From Mediannikoviicoccus sp037890055 (GTDB taxonomy: Bacteria > Bacillota > Clostridia > Tissierellales > Peptoniphilaceae): DNA of 64,000 nucleotides. The notes beneath the pieces were generated by a model. That model did not search any database. It saw nothing but the letters and a program-made list of their open reading frames with translations, and had not been told where the DNA came from. The stretch lies in assembly GCA_037890055.1 (NCBI GenBank), contig JBBKBD010000010.1. The stretch is one strand, 5' to 3'. Below, piece by piece: positions 52,306 through 61,939 of the stretch. Position numbers and translations under genes: made by a program. Position 1 is the stretch's first letter, and each line of letters starts with the position of its first letter.

Positions 52306-53805
52306 TTATTTATCATCTACAGAACTTGAAAGATTTGCAAGCTCATGTAGTAATGACCTATTTTGTGCAATGGCCCTCTTATATATATCGAACTCCTTGT
52401 CCCTTCTGTAGTTTTCAATAGGCAAGAATTCCTTTCCAGATATGAAGTAGTCCTTTGCGTCATCAAGATTCTTTATCTTTCCAATTGCAAGAATACCAAG
52501 CAAGAACGCTCCAAATAGCGGTCCATCTCCCTGCTCAGTAACAAACACAGGCCTGTCAACTATGTTGCAAAAAGATTGAACCCATACATCCGATTTGGTG
52601 AATCCACCATTTACATAAAATTCATTTACCTTTGTGTCGGTGGCCTTAAGTAGAACTTCAAACACATCCCTTAAACAGAATGACACACCTCTAATGGCAG
52701 CTATTAAGATGTCCTTTGAATCATGACCATGGGATAGTCCCAGTGCACAGCCTTTTAAATCTGCATCCCAATAAGGTGCCCTTTCACCGGAGATAAATGG
52801 AAGAAATACAATTCCATTTCCATAGTCCTCTGGGTTAAGACCTTCGAAAACTTCATCAAGGTGCTTATCAATACTTAAATTATTTCTAATCCATTCATAG
52901 AAAATTCCACCATTATTAATTGCGCCACCAGAAACATATAGCTCATCACTTAAGATATACGAAAAAATTGCACCGTTTTCGTCAATAAGTGGATGATCCG
53001 TAACAACCCTAAGGGCTCCAGAAGTTCCCACTGTGGACACTGCAGTTCCCTTGTTTAGACCATGGGATCCAAGATTTGCAAGACAGCCGTCACTGGCACC
53101 AAGAACTATTGGAATATCTTTTTCAAGACCTATATCACTTTTAAACTCATCAGTTAATTCATCCATAACATGGGTTGTACTAAATACCTTAGGCAAGTTC
53201 TCTTCAGTTATGCCTGCATATTCTAATGCTTTTTCATCCCACTTTCTAGAATGAATATTATACATTCCCGTTGCAGATGCTATGGACTGGTCAACAACCC
53301 ATTCCCCTGTCATCCAATGTAAAATAATTTCCTTTATACCAACAAATCGTTTTGCATTTTTAAAGATCTCTCTTTCTTTCTCTCTTAAGTAAATTATTTT
53401 ATAAAGAGGACTCATTGGATGAACCGGTGTTCCCGTTTCTCTATAGATTTCAATGCCCTTGCCGTCTTTCTTTGCCCTTTCAACAAAATCTTGACTTCTT
53501 CTGTCATTCCACAGCATAACATTTGTAAGTGCATTGTTATCTTCATCTACTGCAACAAGAGAGTGCATATATGCAGATAAGGAAATAAAACCAACTTCTT
53601 CCCTCTCAACATGAATTTTTGAAACAAGTTCCTTTAACACAGAACTTAAATTCCACTTAATGGCATCGGGCTCTTGCTCCATAAAACCGCTTTCCGGCTT
53701 TACAATATTTGAGTTTCTATAGCTTTCATTAACTACAAAACCCCTTTCATCATATACAATTCCCTTGATAGTAGTAGTGCCTATGTCTATACAGATATAT
53801 CTCAT
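52306..53805 (-). CDS. gntK: Gluconokinase, FGGY family
   Basis: 499 residues from ATG 53805 (AAAGGTGA upstream). FGGY fold: N-terminal ICIDIGTTTIKGIVYD, ATP site GTSGALRVV, and FVNGGFTKSDVWVQ. Makes 6-phosphogluconate, the substrate of gnd. First gene of the operon, with a palindromic operator and no adjacent regulator gene. Confidence 0.93.
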   Translation of the reverse strand: MRYICIDIGTTTIKGIVYDERGFVVNESYRNSNIVKPESGFMEQEPDAIKWNLSSVLKELVSKIHVEREEVGFISLSAYMHSLVAVDEDNNALTNVMLWNDRRSQDFVERAKKDGKGIEIYRETGTPVHPMSPLYKIIYLREKEREIFKNAKRFVGIKEIILHWMTGEWVVDQSIASATGMYNIHSRKWDEKALEYAGITEENLPKVFSTTHVMDELTDEFKSDIGLEKDIPIVLGASDGCLANLGSHGLNKGTAVSTVGTSGALRVVTDHPLIDENGAIFSYILSDELYVSGGAINNGGIFYEWIRNNLSIDKHLDEVFEGLNPEDYGNGIVFLPFISGERAPYWDADLKGCALGLSHGHDSKDILIAAIRGVSFCLRDVFEVLLKATDTKVNEFYVNGGFTKSDVWVQSFCNIVDRPVFVTEQGDGPLFGAFLLGILAIGKIKNLDDAKDYFISGKEFLPIENYRRDKEFDIYKRAIAQNRSLLHELANLSSSVDDK

Positions 53806-53853
53806 AAAATCACCTTTCATTCACTTCAATATTTTAACCATCTCTTACTTTTA

Positions 53854-53882
53854 ATGATATAGTATTTTAATTAAAATATCAA
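53854..53882 (-). promoter_or_regulatory. gnt operon promoter with 16-bp palindrome
   Basis: TTGATA (53877-53882), 17-bp spacer, TATCAT (53854-53859). TATTTTAATTAAAATA (53863-53878) is a perfect 16-bp palindrome filling the spacer, a candidate repressor site. Confidence 0.6.
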
Positions 53883-53888
53883 TGTAGT

Positions 53889-54290
53889 TTATTGCTCATG
53901 ATTATAATAAAATCCCAAAATTTCAAGTTTTTTATCGAATTCCTTTGTTATTTTATTTCTTTTGAAATTAAATTCTCCTAATGCGTCAAACTCCACATAG
54001 CCCATTAGCGAATTGGTAATAAAACCTGAATCAAAATCATTTAAGTCATCTTTTTTAATAAGCGCTTCCTCCACATCAAATTGCCTAATGAAAAAATTTC
54101 TCATAACGCCATTTAAAATACCTGTAGAAACCTTTGGTGTAAACATTTTCTCGTCCTTAATAAAAAAGATATTTGATACTGCACCCTCGGCAATATAGCC
54201 ATTTTCATTTATAAAAATCGGTTCAAAAAAACCTTCTTCTTTTGCCCTTCTCTTCTCCAAAATATTATCCATATAATTAGTAGCGAGAAC
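53889..54290 (-). pseudogene. pabC: pabC C-terminal fragment
   Basis: About 130 residues in frame, from EVLATNYMDNILEKRRAKEEG to the natural end. They match the C-terminal half of class IV PLP lyases: FINENGYIAEGAVSNIFFIKD and TPKVSTGILNGVMRNFF. The N-terminal half with the PLP lysine is missing. Just upstream the base composition rises and homology stops. An ATG at 54272 is within the fragment, so it is not likely a working 4-amino-4-deoxychorismate lyase. Confidence 0.8.
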
Positions 54291-54346
54291 CTCTCTCCGG
54301 CCATCATGATGAAGCGACAGCTAACCGAAGGTGACAACAAATCTAC

Positions 54347-54381
54347 AAAAAAAGAACCCAGGATTTCTCCCAAGTTCTTTT
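54347..54381 (-). terminator. Terminator after the CWB2 surface-protein gene
   Basis: GAACTTGGG/CCTGGGTTC-type stem then TTTTTTT on the minus strand. Confidence 0.8.
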
Positions 54382-54401
54382 GACTTTACTTTGTTAACTC
54401 T

Positions 54402-56735
54402 TTAAAACACACTTTCATTAATCATTTTATTTCCACCTACAGCTGTAAGTTTTTGTACTTTTTCTCTAGAAATATAACCCTTTAGTGATTGTGGTGCTCT
54501 GTTTTCTCCTGTTAATAGAATTGGCATATTTAATAGTCCTCCTACTGGTCCTATTACTAATGCATCCATCCACTGTTCGCCATTTGCAACAAAGATTTCG
54601 TCTGACTTTTTAATTCCATTAACCGCTATATCCATAGCCGTATCATATCTTGTGTCTCCTTTTAATCTTTCTGACACTGTTGGTAGTGAAGATTCCAGTC
54701 TCTTTGATACTGTTTTATAACCACCAACAATTGATACTTTCTTAATACTAAGTTCTTTTATGGCATCTTTAACTGAATTTGGTAAACTATATTCTCTTAC
54801 CAATAGTATTGGATAGCCTTCCCTTGCTGCGTAAGGTCCAACTGTTAATGCATCTGCAAACACTTCTCCAGATGCTATTACTGCATGTTCTAGATTCCCA
54901 GTTTTAGCAACTACTTTCTTTGCTACTTCTGCTGATGTTTCATATCTATCCCAACCATAAATTCTTTCTACACGATCTTTGTCGATTTCAGCTAGCTCTC
55001 TTCTAACAGTTTCTGAAACAGATGATCTTCCACCAACAATTATTACATCACTAGCGCCAAGTCTTTTAATTTCCGCTTCTACTCTAGGGTCTAGCTTGTA
55101 TGGTTTTGTTAATAGGATAGGCGCTTTTAATTGCTTTGCAAGTACTGATGCTGTCATTGCATCTGGGAAGTTAGAAGCATCAACAACTATAACAGTGTCC
55201 GCTGAACCAAAGTAGTCCTTAGAAATCTTAATAGCTGTCTCAATTCTATCTTTTCCATAAACTCTATCTCCTTCAGGTCTTGTTAGTATTTTTGACTTAA
55301 CCTTTACAGCTTCTGACTTTTTGCCATTATAATAATTTTCAGTCCATGCAACTACTTCTGTTTCATCAGCTACCTTATTTCCTGGAATTATTATTTTTCC
55401 AGTTTTTTCATCTACCTATACATCTTTATTAGTTGTCTTCCATTTAAGGTCCATGTCGTCTCTTGTTACTACAACAGTTACAGCTTGTTTTGAACCTTCT
55501 GGTATATATGTTACATGAATTGTTCTAACACTACCATTTTTTCTTGGTAATGTTATTTCAACACTTCCATTATCTTTAGCTTCTATATTTGGTTTTAATG
55601 GATCAATACCTTTTTCTATTATGTCTGCTGTATATACTGTATCCTTATTAAGAATTCCTTTAACTTCAGGTTCCCATCCATTAAATGCATATGTGCCTGT
55701 TCCATCCATGTTAATATCTTCTGGAACTGTTATGTTCTCTACACTAGTTCCCTTTGAATATAAAAATGTCATTGAGAATATATTTCCACTGTCATTTTCA
55801 ATAAAATATTCCGCATTGTTTTTAAATGACTTATTTAATACAAAATTGTTAAATTGGTTTTTTGGCATCTTCCAAGTTACTCTTATCTTTCCATTAGCTG
55901 CTGGTTCTTTAAAAGTATAGGATGCTACTTCAACACCATTTTTATCTTCCGTTGTTATATTTACCTTTTGATAGCCTTTTAGAATTTTATTAGCATAACT
56001 TTCTGCTAATTCCATTGCTTTTTGTTTTGCATTTGATTTTGTTGCTATAAATTCTTCCGTCTCTCTTATAGTGTCTAATTTCCCATCTTTTTGCTCTATT
56101 AATACAGCCTTGTATTTTTTCATATTAGATTCATTATGAAATATAACTTTGAATTTAGCTGTACCTATTTCATTTGTCCCTCTATAATCTTTTCTTTGAA
56201 AAGTAAAATTTAACTCTTCTCCTATAAGATCATTAACTTTTATCTTATCTGCATCTACATTTAACTGTGAACTTATTTTTGAAATAATTTCTTCTTTTAA
56301 TTTTTTCTCCGCTAAATCTTCTTTATCTTCTCCTGGATACTGTTTAGCTATACTTACGACATCAATGGCATTTTGGTTTTCTACTTGGAAAGTCACAAAT
56401 AAATCATCAAGTGTATAATTTCCGCTAGAGCTAACAGCGCAGTTTGATAGCAAAGAATTTGCCAGTCCTATTCTATCAATATCTTTAAGTAATGTTTCTT
56501 TATAATTATCTCTTATAAATATATCTGCTTCTCTTTTTTCTTTGTCTAGAACAGCATAATACATAACTTTATTACTTTTCATATGACTTTTTACTGTGTT
56601 ATTAAATGATGAACTTATCGAACTATATAGATCTTTTACAAATTTAGTTTCACTATTTCCTTCCGCAAACACCGTCCCTATACTTCCAAAAATCATAGTG
56701 AAAGCAAGAAACATTGCCATTATTTTCCTTTTCAT
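54402..56735 (-). pseudogene. CWB2 surface-protein gene interrupted by one amber codon
   Basis: One continuous frame of 778 codons broken only by TAG at 55416-55418. Residues 1-24 are a signal peptide (MKRKIMAMFLAFTMIFGSIGTVFA), a middle region of unknown fold follows, then DV-TAG-VDEKTGK in frame, and the C-terminal third has three cell-wall-binding type 2 repeats (DRIETAIKISKDYFG...DRYETSAEVAKKVV...DTRYDTAMDIAVNG), the modules that hold clostridial surface proteins on wall polymers. Without read-through the product is secreted but unanchored. An ATG-started C-terminal frame (55157) lacks a ribosome site and signal. Confidence 0.85.
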
Positions 56736-56835
56736 TTTATCCTCCTGTTAATTATAGTTACAAATGTTTTATCAGACTTCAGCACTAAAGACAAACTAAC
56801 ATTCATCCTACATACCACCATCAATTTCTATCTCA

Positions 56836-57048
56836 TCATCCCTGTCCATTCCAAAGTACTCTTTTACCGATTACAGGTCGTCCCGGTCCCGGAGAAATAA
56901 TTACATTATCAAAGTCAAGTTTCAAAAGTTCTTCGAAACTTATTTCATCATTTTTTATTACAATTGGTTTCTTTCCAGTAACCTCAGCCACCAGTTGAAA
57001 TAGGTTGTAAGTATATGAATCATAGTTATCTATAATTAAAGTTTTCAT
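56836..57048 (-). pseudogene. pabA: pabA N-terminal fragment
   Basis: The first ~60 residues are PabA/TrpG glutamine amidotransferase (MKTLIIDNYDSYTYNLFQLV...NVIISPGPGRP), then about 10 unrelated residues and a stop. The class I amidotransferase Cys (GxCxGxQ) and His/Glu residues are gone, so it is inactive. It carries a normal start and TATAAT-like -10 upstream (near 57,080). Confidence 0.85.
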
Positions 57049-57108
57049 TTTCGCTTCTTAGTTGTTTGAATAATAAAATTATATAATACTATGGGGTTTA
57101 AGCAAATG

Positions 57109-57141
57109 AAAAACCCTCCTACTGTGCAGTAGCAAGGGTTT
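57109..57141 (-). terminator. Terminator after the metallophosphatase gene
   Basis: AAACCCT...AGGGTTT stem with a CTACTG/CAGTAG inner pair, followed by TTTC. Confidence 0.75.
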
Positions 57142-57144
57142 CTT

Positions 57145-57687
57145 TTAATATTCTAATGTATCTATAATTTCTCCTGTTTCAATGTCAATTAGTTTTACAT
57201 CTTCTTCTGTTATAACTGCAATTGATGCGCTGCCATCTTTTGGTATTGTGGTTGACCCTGGGTTAATAACTATTATTCCATCTTCTTCTTTTAACACCTT
57301 CACATGGGTGTGTCCGGACACTGAAAATTTTGCGCCCTTTTCCTTGGCCCTTTTTATCCTATCTTCTTCACTCTCTTCGTATCCATGGATACCATAGATT
57401 TTTACGTAATCAAATTTAAAGAGCTGTTCTTTTTTGCTAAGATCTTTTCCTATAACCATTTCGTCCACGTCTGCGTCACAGTTGCCTCTAATGTAGTAGA
57501 TGTTGTCCTTTTCTGCAAGTAGTTTTGCAAGTTCTTTTGGATTGTAATTTTTTGGCAGGTCATTTCTTGGACCATGATATAGCACGTCTCCACAGTGAAC
57601 AATGTATTTGCAATCTTCTAATAGTTTTAGTGCTTTTTCCACTTCGACTATGTCTCCATGTGTGTCTGATATTATTCCTATTTTCAT
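57145..57687 (-). CDS. yfcE: YfcE/MJ0936-type phosphodiesterase
   Basis: 180 residues. Calcineurin-like metallophosphoesterase: IGIISDTHGD, HCGDVLYHG, IRGNCDAD, SGHTHVKVL, INPGS. Small two-metal phosphodiesterase; physiological substrate unknown. Divergent from gtrA with a 44-bp gap. Confidence 0.92.
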   Translation of the reverse strand: MKIGIISDTHGDIVEVEKALKLLEDCKYIVHCGDVLYHGPRNDLPKNYNPKELAKLLAEKDNIYYIRGNCDADVDEMVIGKDLSKKEQLFKFDYVKIYGIHGYEESEEDRIKRAKEKGAKFSVSGHTHVKVLKEEDGIIVINPGSTTIPKDGSASIAVITEEDVKLIDIETGEIIDTLEY

Positions 57688-57706
57688 TTTTATTACCTCC
57701 CTATGC

Positions 57707-57712
57707 TATAAT
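57707..57712 (+). promoter_or_regulatory. Extended -10 of the gtrA-like gene
   Basis: TGCTATAAT, 24 bp before the TTG start at 57731; a -35 would lie inside yfcE. Confidence 0.5.
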
Positions 57713-57730
57713 ACTTGTGGGGTGAATGTA

Positions 57731-58126
57731 TTGAAAAAAATTGATTCAACTTTTATAAAATTCGCCATTGTCGGTGTTGTAAACTCCATTGTTGGAATGA
57801 GTATAATGTTTATTTCCTACAATGTTCTACATCTTGGATATTGGTTGTCCTCGTTTTTGAACTTCTCTTTGGCAAGTATACTATCTTTCTTTTTAAATAA
57901 GAATATTACTTTTGAGTCAAAGGGCAATACTGGGACAAAGGCAATTCGCTTTGCATTAAACATTGCCATTTGCTACCTTATTGCATATGGTATGGCAAAG
58001 CCCTTTACCATGTGGATTTTAAAGGGTCAACCAGTTAAAATTCAAGAAAATATCGCAATGCTCATTGGCCTTGGACTCTTTTCTATTTTAAATTATTTTG
58101 GTCAAAAGTTAATTGTCTTTAAATAG
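57731..58126 (+). CDS. GtrA-family membrane protein
   Basis: 131 residues from TTG 57731 (GGGGTGA upstream). GtrA fold: four helices, KFAIVGVVNSIVGMSIMFISYNVL, SFFLNKNITFES, ending FGQKLIVFK. GtrA proteins are thought to flip lipid-linked sugars made by a GT2 partner. Convergent with the GT2 gene (18-bp overlap), which may be that partner. Confidence 0.88.
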   Translation: MKKIDSTFIKFAIVGVVNSIVGMSIMFISYNVLHLGYWLSSFLNFSLASILSFFLNKNITFESKGNTGTKAIRFALNIAICYLIAYGMAKPFTMWILKGQPVKIQENIAMLIGLGLFSILNYFGQKLIVFK

Positions 58127-59044
58127 GTCTTCTGATTTTTCTTTTATGATATAGGAAGGCCTATTTTTTACTTCTTCATATATTCTTCCAATGTATGAAC
58201 CGATTATTCCTAAAAAGACTAAGTTTACTCCACCGATTATTAAAAGTAAACACACTATTGTTGCAAAGCCTGGAACGTCTTTACCCAGTGCCAAGGTCTT
58301 TATGGCAATGTATAGCGCATAAAAAAATCCAATGGCTGAAAGGATTGTCCCTAAAAAAATCGCCAGGTCCAGTGGGGCTGTGGAGAAGGAAATAATTCCA
58401 TCAAGGCCATATCTGAAGGAGTCCATAAACTTCCACTTGGTCTTTCCCCTAAGTCTTTTGTAGTCTTTTATTTCTATATATTTTGTGTTGTATCCCACCC
58501 AGTTGAAAATGCCCTTTGAAAAGCGCCTCTTTTCGTTAAGGCTAAGGATGGACTCAACAACTTGTCTTTTCATTATTCTAAAGTCTTGAACGCCAGGGGT
58601 AAGTTTTACGCCTTTCCCCGTTCTATTCATTATCTTATAAAACTTTTTTGCACCAAAGTTGTAAAATTTACTGGTGGAATTTCTGTTCATTCTGATTGTG
58701 GCAACCACATCTGTGTTGTCGTCAATTTCCGAAAGCATCTGTGGTATTAATTCGGGAGGGTGTTGTAAGTCTGCATCCATAACACATACTAAGTCTCCCT
58801 TTGAAAACTTTAGTCCCGCCAACATTGCGGATTCTTTTCCAAAGTTTCTTGAGAATGAAATAAATTTTACTTTGCTGTCATTTGCAAAGTTCTTTATTAT
58901 ATTTAAACTATTGTCGCTACTTCCATCATCAATGTAGATGATTTCATAACTCATATCCATACTGTGTAAAACTCTCGTAAGTCTTTCGTTAAAAAGGTTT
59001 AGTGAGTCTTCTTCGTTATATACGGGAACTACAAAACTTATCAT
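58109..59044 (-). CDS. GT2 polyprenyl-phosphate glycosyltransferase
   Basis: 311 residues from ATG 59044 (GGAGG upstream). GT-A: VVPVYNEEDS, VCVMDADLQHPPE (DxD-type) and RNFGKESAML. Two C-terminal helices (about 230-290). DPM1/GtrB type: puts a sugar on undecaprenyl phosphate. The convergent gtrA-like gene may flip the product. Confidence 0.9.
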   Translation of the reverse strand: MISFVVPVYNEEDSLNLFNERLTRVLHSMDMSYEIIYIDDGSSDNSLNIIKNFANDSKVKFISFSRNFGKESAMLAGLKFSKGDLVCVMDADLQHPPELIPQMLSEIDDNTDVVATIRMNRNSTSKFYNFGAKKFYKIMNRTGKGVKLTPGVQDFRIMKRQVVESILSLNEKRRFSKGIFNWVGYNTKYIEIKDYKRLRGKTKWKFMDSFRYGLDGIISFSTAPLDLAIFLGTILSAIGFFYALYIAIKTLALGKDVPGFATIVCLLLIIGGVNLVFLGIIGSYIGRIYEEVKNRPSYIIKEKSEDLFKDN

Positions 59045-59090
59045 ACAAACCTCCATATGAATTTATTATAGTTTAAAAGGGCGAAATAGT

Positions 59091-59117
59091 AAAAGGCCTT
59101 CTCAATGAGAAAGCCTA
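59091..59117 (-). terminator. Terminator after uvrA
   Basis: AGGCTTTCTCA/GAGAAGGCCTTTT stem overlapping the uvrA stop. Confidence 0.75.
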
Positions 59118-61931
59118 TTTTGCTAAAATATCTTTTAAAAATTGTCCTGTGTAAGATTTTTTCACCTTTGCAACTTCTTCTGGAGTTCCCTTTGCAATTA
59201 GAGTTCCTCCTCCACTACCACCTTCTGGACCAAGGTCCAAAATATAGTCTGCAGTCTTTATAACGTCAAGATTGTGTTCGATTACAATAACTGTGTTACC
59301 TTGATCAACTAACATATCTAAAACTTTTATAAGCTTGTGGATATCTGCAGTGTGTAGTCCTGTTGTTGGTTCGTCTAGAATATAGATGGTCTTTCCCGTG
59401 GACCTCTTGGAAAGTTCCGTTGCAAGTTTAACCCTTTGGGCCTCTCCCCCAGAAAGTTCCGTGGATGGCTGTCCAATCTTTATATATCCCAGTCCCACAT
59501 CATTTAGGGTTTGCAGTTTATTTGCAATGCTTGGAATGTTTTTAAAGAATTCAACGCCTTCTTCAACGGTCATATCAAGCACGTCATAAATATTTTTGCC
59601 CTTGTACTTCACCTGCAAGGTCTCTCTATTATATCTCTTGCCATGGCAAACTTCACATGGCACATAGATGTCTGGTAAAAAGTGCATTTCCACCTTTACT
59701 GTACCGTCGCCTTTACAAGCTTCACATCTTCCACCTTTAACATTGAAGGAAAATCTTCCCTTTTTATATCCTCTCATTTTGGCTTCGTTTGTAGATGCAA
59801 ATAAATCTCTAATGCTGTCGAAGACCTTTGTATAGGTTGCAGGGTTGGACCTTGGAGTTCGTCCAATTGGAGACTGGTCAATTTGAATAACTTTGTCCAG
59901 TTGTTCAATGCCCTCTATGTCTTTAAACTTCCCGGGCTTTGTCTTTGCCCTGTTTAGTTCCTTGGCTAAAACTTTATAAAGTATTTCATTTACTAAGGAG
60001 CTTTTGCCCGAGCCTGAAACTCCTGTAACACAAGTTAGTACGCCCAGCGGAAAATCGACGTCAATATTTTTTAAATTATTTTCCTTGGCGCCCTTTACTT
60101 TTACAAAGCCTTTAGGCTCTCTTCTTGTTGATGGTATTTTAATTTTCTTCTTGCCTGAAAGATATTGTCCTGTTATTGAATCTTCGACTTTTATAATGTC
60201 GTCTATTGTACCTTCCGCCACCACATGTCCACCGTGAATCCCCGCACCGGGACCAATGTCCACAATATAGTCCGCCATTCTCATGGTGTCTTCGTCATGT
60301 TCCACTATAATAAGTGTGTTACCAATATCAGTTAACGACCTTAGGGCTTCTAATAATTTGTTGTTGTCCCTTTGATGTAGTCCAATGCTTGGCTCGTCAA
60401 GTACATAAACAACTCCCACAAGGGCTGAGCCAATTTGGGTTGCAAGTCTAATTCTCTGTGACTCTCCTCCAGACAAAGTGCCGGAAGCTCTGGACATGGT
60501 CAAGTACCCAAGGCCAACGTCGTCTAGGAATTTTAATCTGTTTTTGATTTCCTTTACAATATCATGGGCAATAACTTCCTTTGCTCCGGTCAGTTTCAAA
60601 TTGCTAAACCATTCATAGGACTCAGTTATTGGCATATCTGTAATATCAATAATGTTTTTGTCTTCTATTTTAATAGAAAGATATTTGTCCTTTAGCCTCT
60701 TACCCTTACATTTTGAACACTCTATCTCCGTCATGTATTCGCCGATTCTATCCTTCATGTTGTCTGAGGCACTTCTATATCTTCTATCAAGATTATTAAT
60801 TACACCTTCAAACCTTCCACGATATCTTTTAAATCCTGAGAAGTGGCTCTCAAAAGAAATTGTAATTTCGTCCTTTGTTCCATATAGAATTTCGTCAATC
60901 ATCTTCTTTGGAGCTTCCTTAAAAGGCTTGTCTATTGGAAATTTGTTTTTGTCGAGAACTGCCTTTATCATTTCATAGTAATAGGTTCCAGGCTTTGAAG
61001 TGGCAAATGGATCCACTGCTCCTTGTTCAAATGAAAGGTTGTAGTTTGGTATAACTAGGTCCGGGTCTATTTTTAGATGATGCCCAATTCCGTTACACTC
61101 TTCACACATTCCATAGGGATTGTTAAATGAAAATGATCTTGGTTCTATCTCTTCATAGGACACATGGCCTTCAGGACAAGTAAGCTTCGAACTTAGTAGT
61201 AGCTCTTCTCCGTCGATTATGGAAATCTTTATAACTCCATCGGAAAGTCTAAGTCCCTGTTCGATTGAGTCTGTAAGTCTTGACTCAATTCCTTCTTTTA
61301 CTATAATCCTATCTATTACTATATCTATATCGTGCTTTTTAGTCTTGCTTAACTTTATGTCTTCAGAAAGCTCAAACATCTCGCCATCTATAACGGCTCT
61401 GATGTAACCTTCCTTTCTCATGTTTTCAAGGAGCTTTTTATGCTCTCCCTTCTTTCCAGACACAATCGGCGCAAGAACTTGTAGCTTTGTCCTCTCTTCG
61501 TAGGACATAACCTTATCCACCATTTGGTCTACAGTTTGGCTGGTTATCTCCTTTCCACATACTGGACAGTATGGAGTGCCCACCTTTGAATATAGCAGTC
61601 TCAAATAGTCATATATTTCCGTTACCGTTCCCACTGTGGAACGTGGATTTTTACTTGTGGTCTTTTGGTCAATAGAAATAGAAGGAGAAAGTCCTTCTAT
61701 ATATTCTACATTCGGTTTTTCCATTTGACCCAAAAACTGTCTTGCATAGCTGGACAGTGACTCTACATATCTTCTCTGTCCCTCTGCATATATGGTGTCA
61801 AAAGCTAAGGATGACTTCCCCGACCCAGAAAGGCCAGTAATAACCACCATCTTGTCTCTAGGTATGGTTAGGTCGATATTTTTTAAATTATTCTCCTTAG
61901 CACCTTTTATTACAATTTTATTTAAACTCAA
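59115..61931 (-). CDS. uvrA: UvrABC excinuclease subunit A
   Basis: 938 residues. Two ABC ATPase halves (GLSGSGKSSLAFDTIYAEGQRRYVESLSSYARQFL; second GVSGSGKSSLVNEIL), zinc modules (CPVCGKEI; CEACKGDGTVKVEMHFLP; CEVCHGKRYN) and signatures LSGGESQRI and LSGGEAQRV. Damage recognition with UvrB. Cotranscribed 8 bp after uvrB from an SOS promoter. Confidence 0.98.
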   Translation of the reverse strand: MSLNKIVIKGAKENNLKNIDLTIPRDKMVVITGLSGSGKSSLAFDTIYAEGQRRYVESLSSYARQFLGQMEKPNVEYIEGLSPSISIDQKTTSKNPRSTVGTVTEIYDYLRLLYSKVGTPYCPVCGKEITSQTVDQMVDKVMSYEERTKLQVLAPIVSGKKGEHKKLLENMRKEGYIRAVIDGEMFELSEDIKLSKTKKHDIDIVIDRIIVKEGIESRLTDSIEQGLRLSDGVIKISIIDGEELLLSSKLTCPEGHVSYEEIEPRSFSFNNPYGMCEECNGIGHHLKIDPDLVIPNYNLSFEQGAVDPFATSKPGTYYYEMIKAVLDKNKFPIDKPFKEAPKKMIDEILYGTKDEITISFESHFSGFKRYRGRFEGVINNLDRRYRSASDNMKDRIGEYMTEIECSKCKGKRLKDKYLSIKIEDKNIIDITDMPITESYEWFSNLKLTGAKEVIAHDIVKEIKNRLKFLDDVGLGYLTMSRASGTLSGGESQRIRLATQIGSALVGVVYVLDEPSIGLHQRDNNKLLEALRSLTDIGNTLIIVEHDEDTMRMADYIVDIGPGAGIHGGHVVAEGTIDDIIKVEDSITGQYLSGKKKIKIPSTRREPKGFVKVKGAKENNLKNIDVDFPLGVLTCVTGVSGSGKSSLVNEILYKVLAKELNRAKTKPGKFKDIEGIEQLDKVIQIDQSPIGRTPRSNPATYTKVFDSIRDLFASTNEAKMRGYKKGRFSFNVKGGRCEACKGDGTVKVEMHFLPDIYVPCEVCHGKRYNRETLQVKYKGKNIYDVLDMTVEEGVEFFKNIPSIANKLQTLNDVGLGYIKIGQPSTELSGGEAQRVKLATELSKRSTGKTIYILDEPTTGLHTADIHKLIKVLDMLVDQGNTVIVIEHNLDVIKTADYILDLGPEGGSGGGTLIAKGTPEEVAKVKKSYTGQFLKDILAK

Positions 61932-61939
61932 TTAATCAC

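Noticed and set aside
55416..55418. Pyrrolysine at the amber codon of the surface protein
   Set aside because: No PYLIS-type or pyl gene evidence in the window, and the site is in a linker where Pyl has no role; decay or error is simpler.
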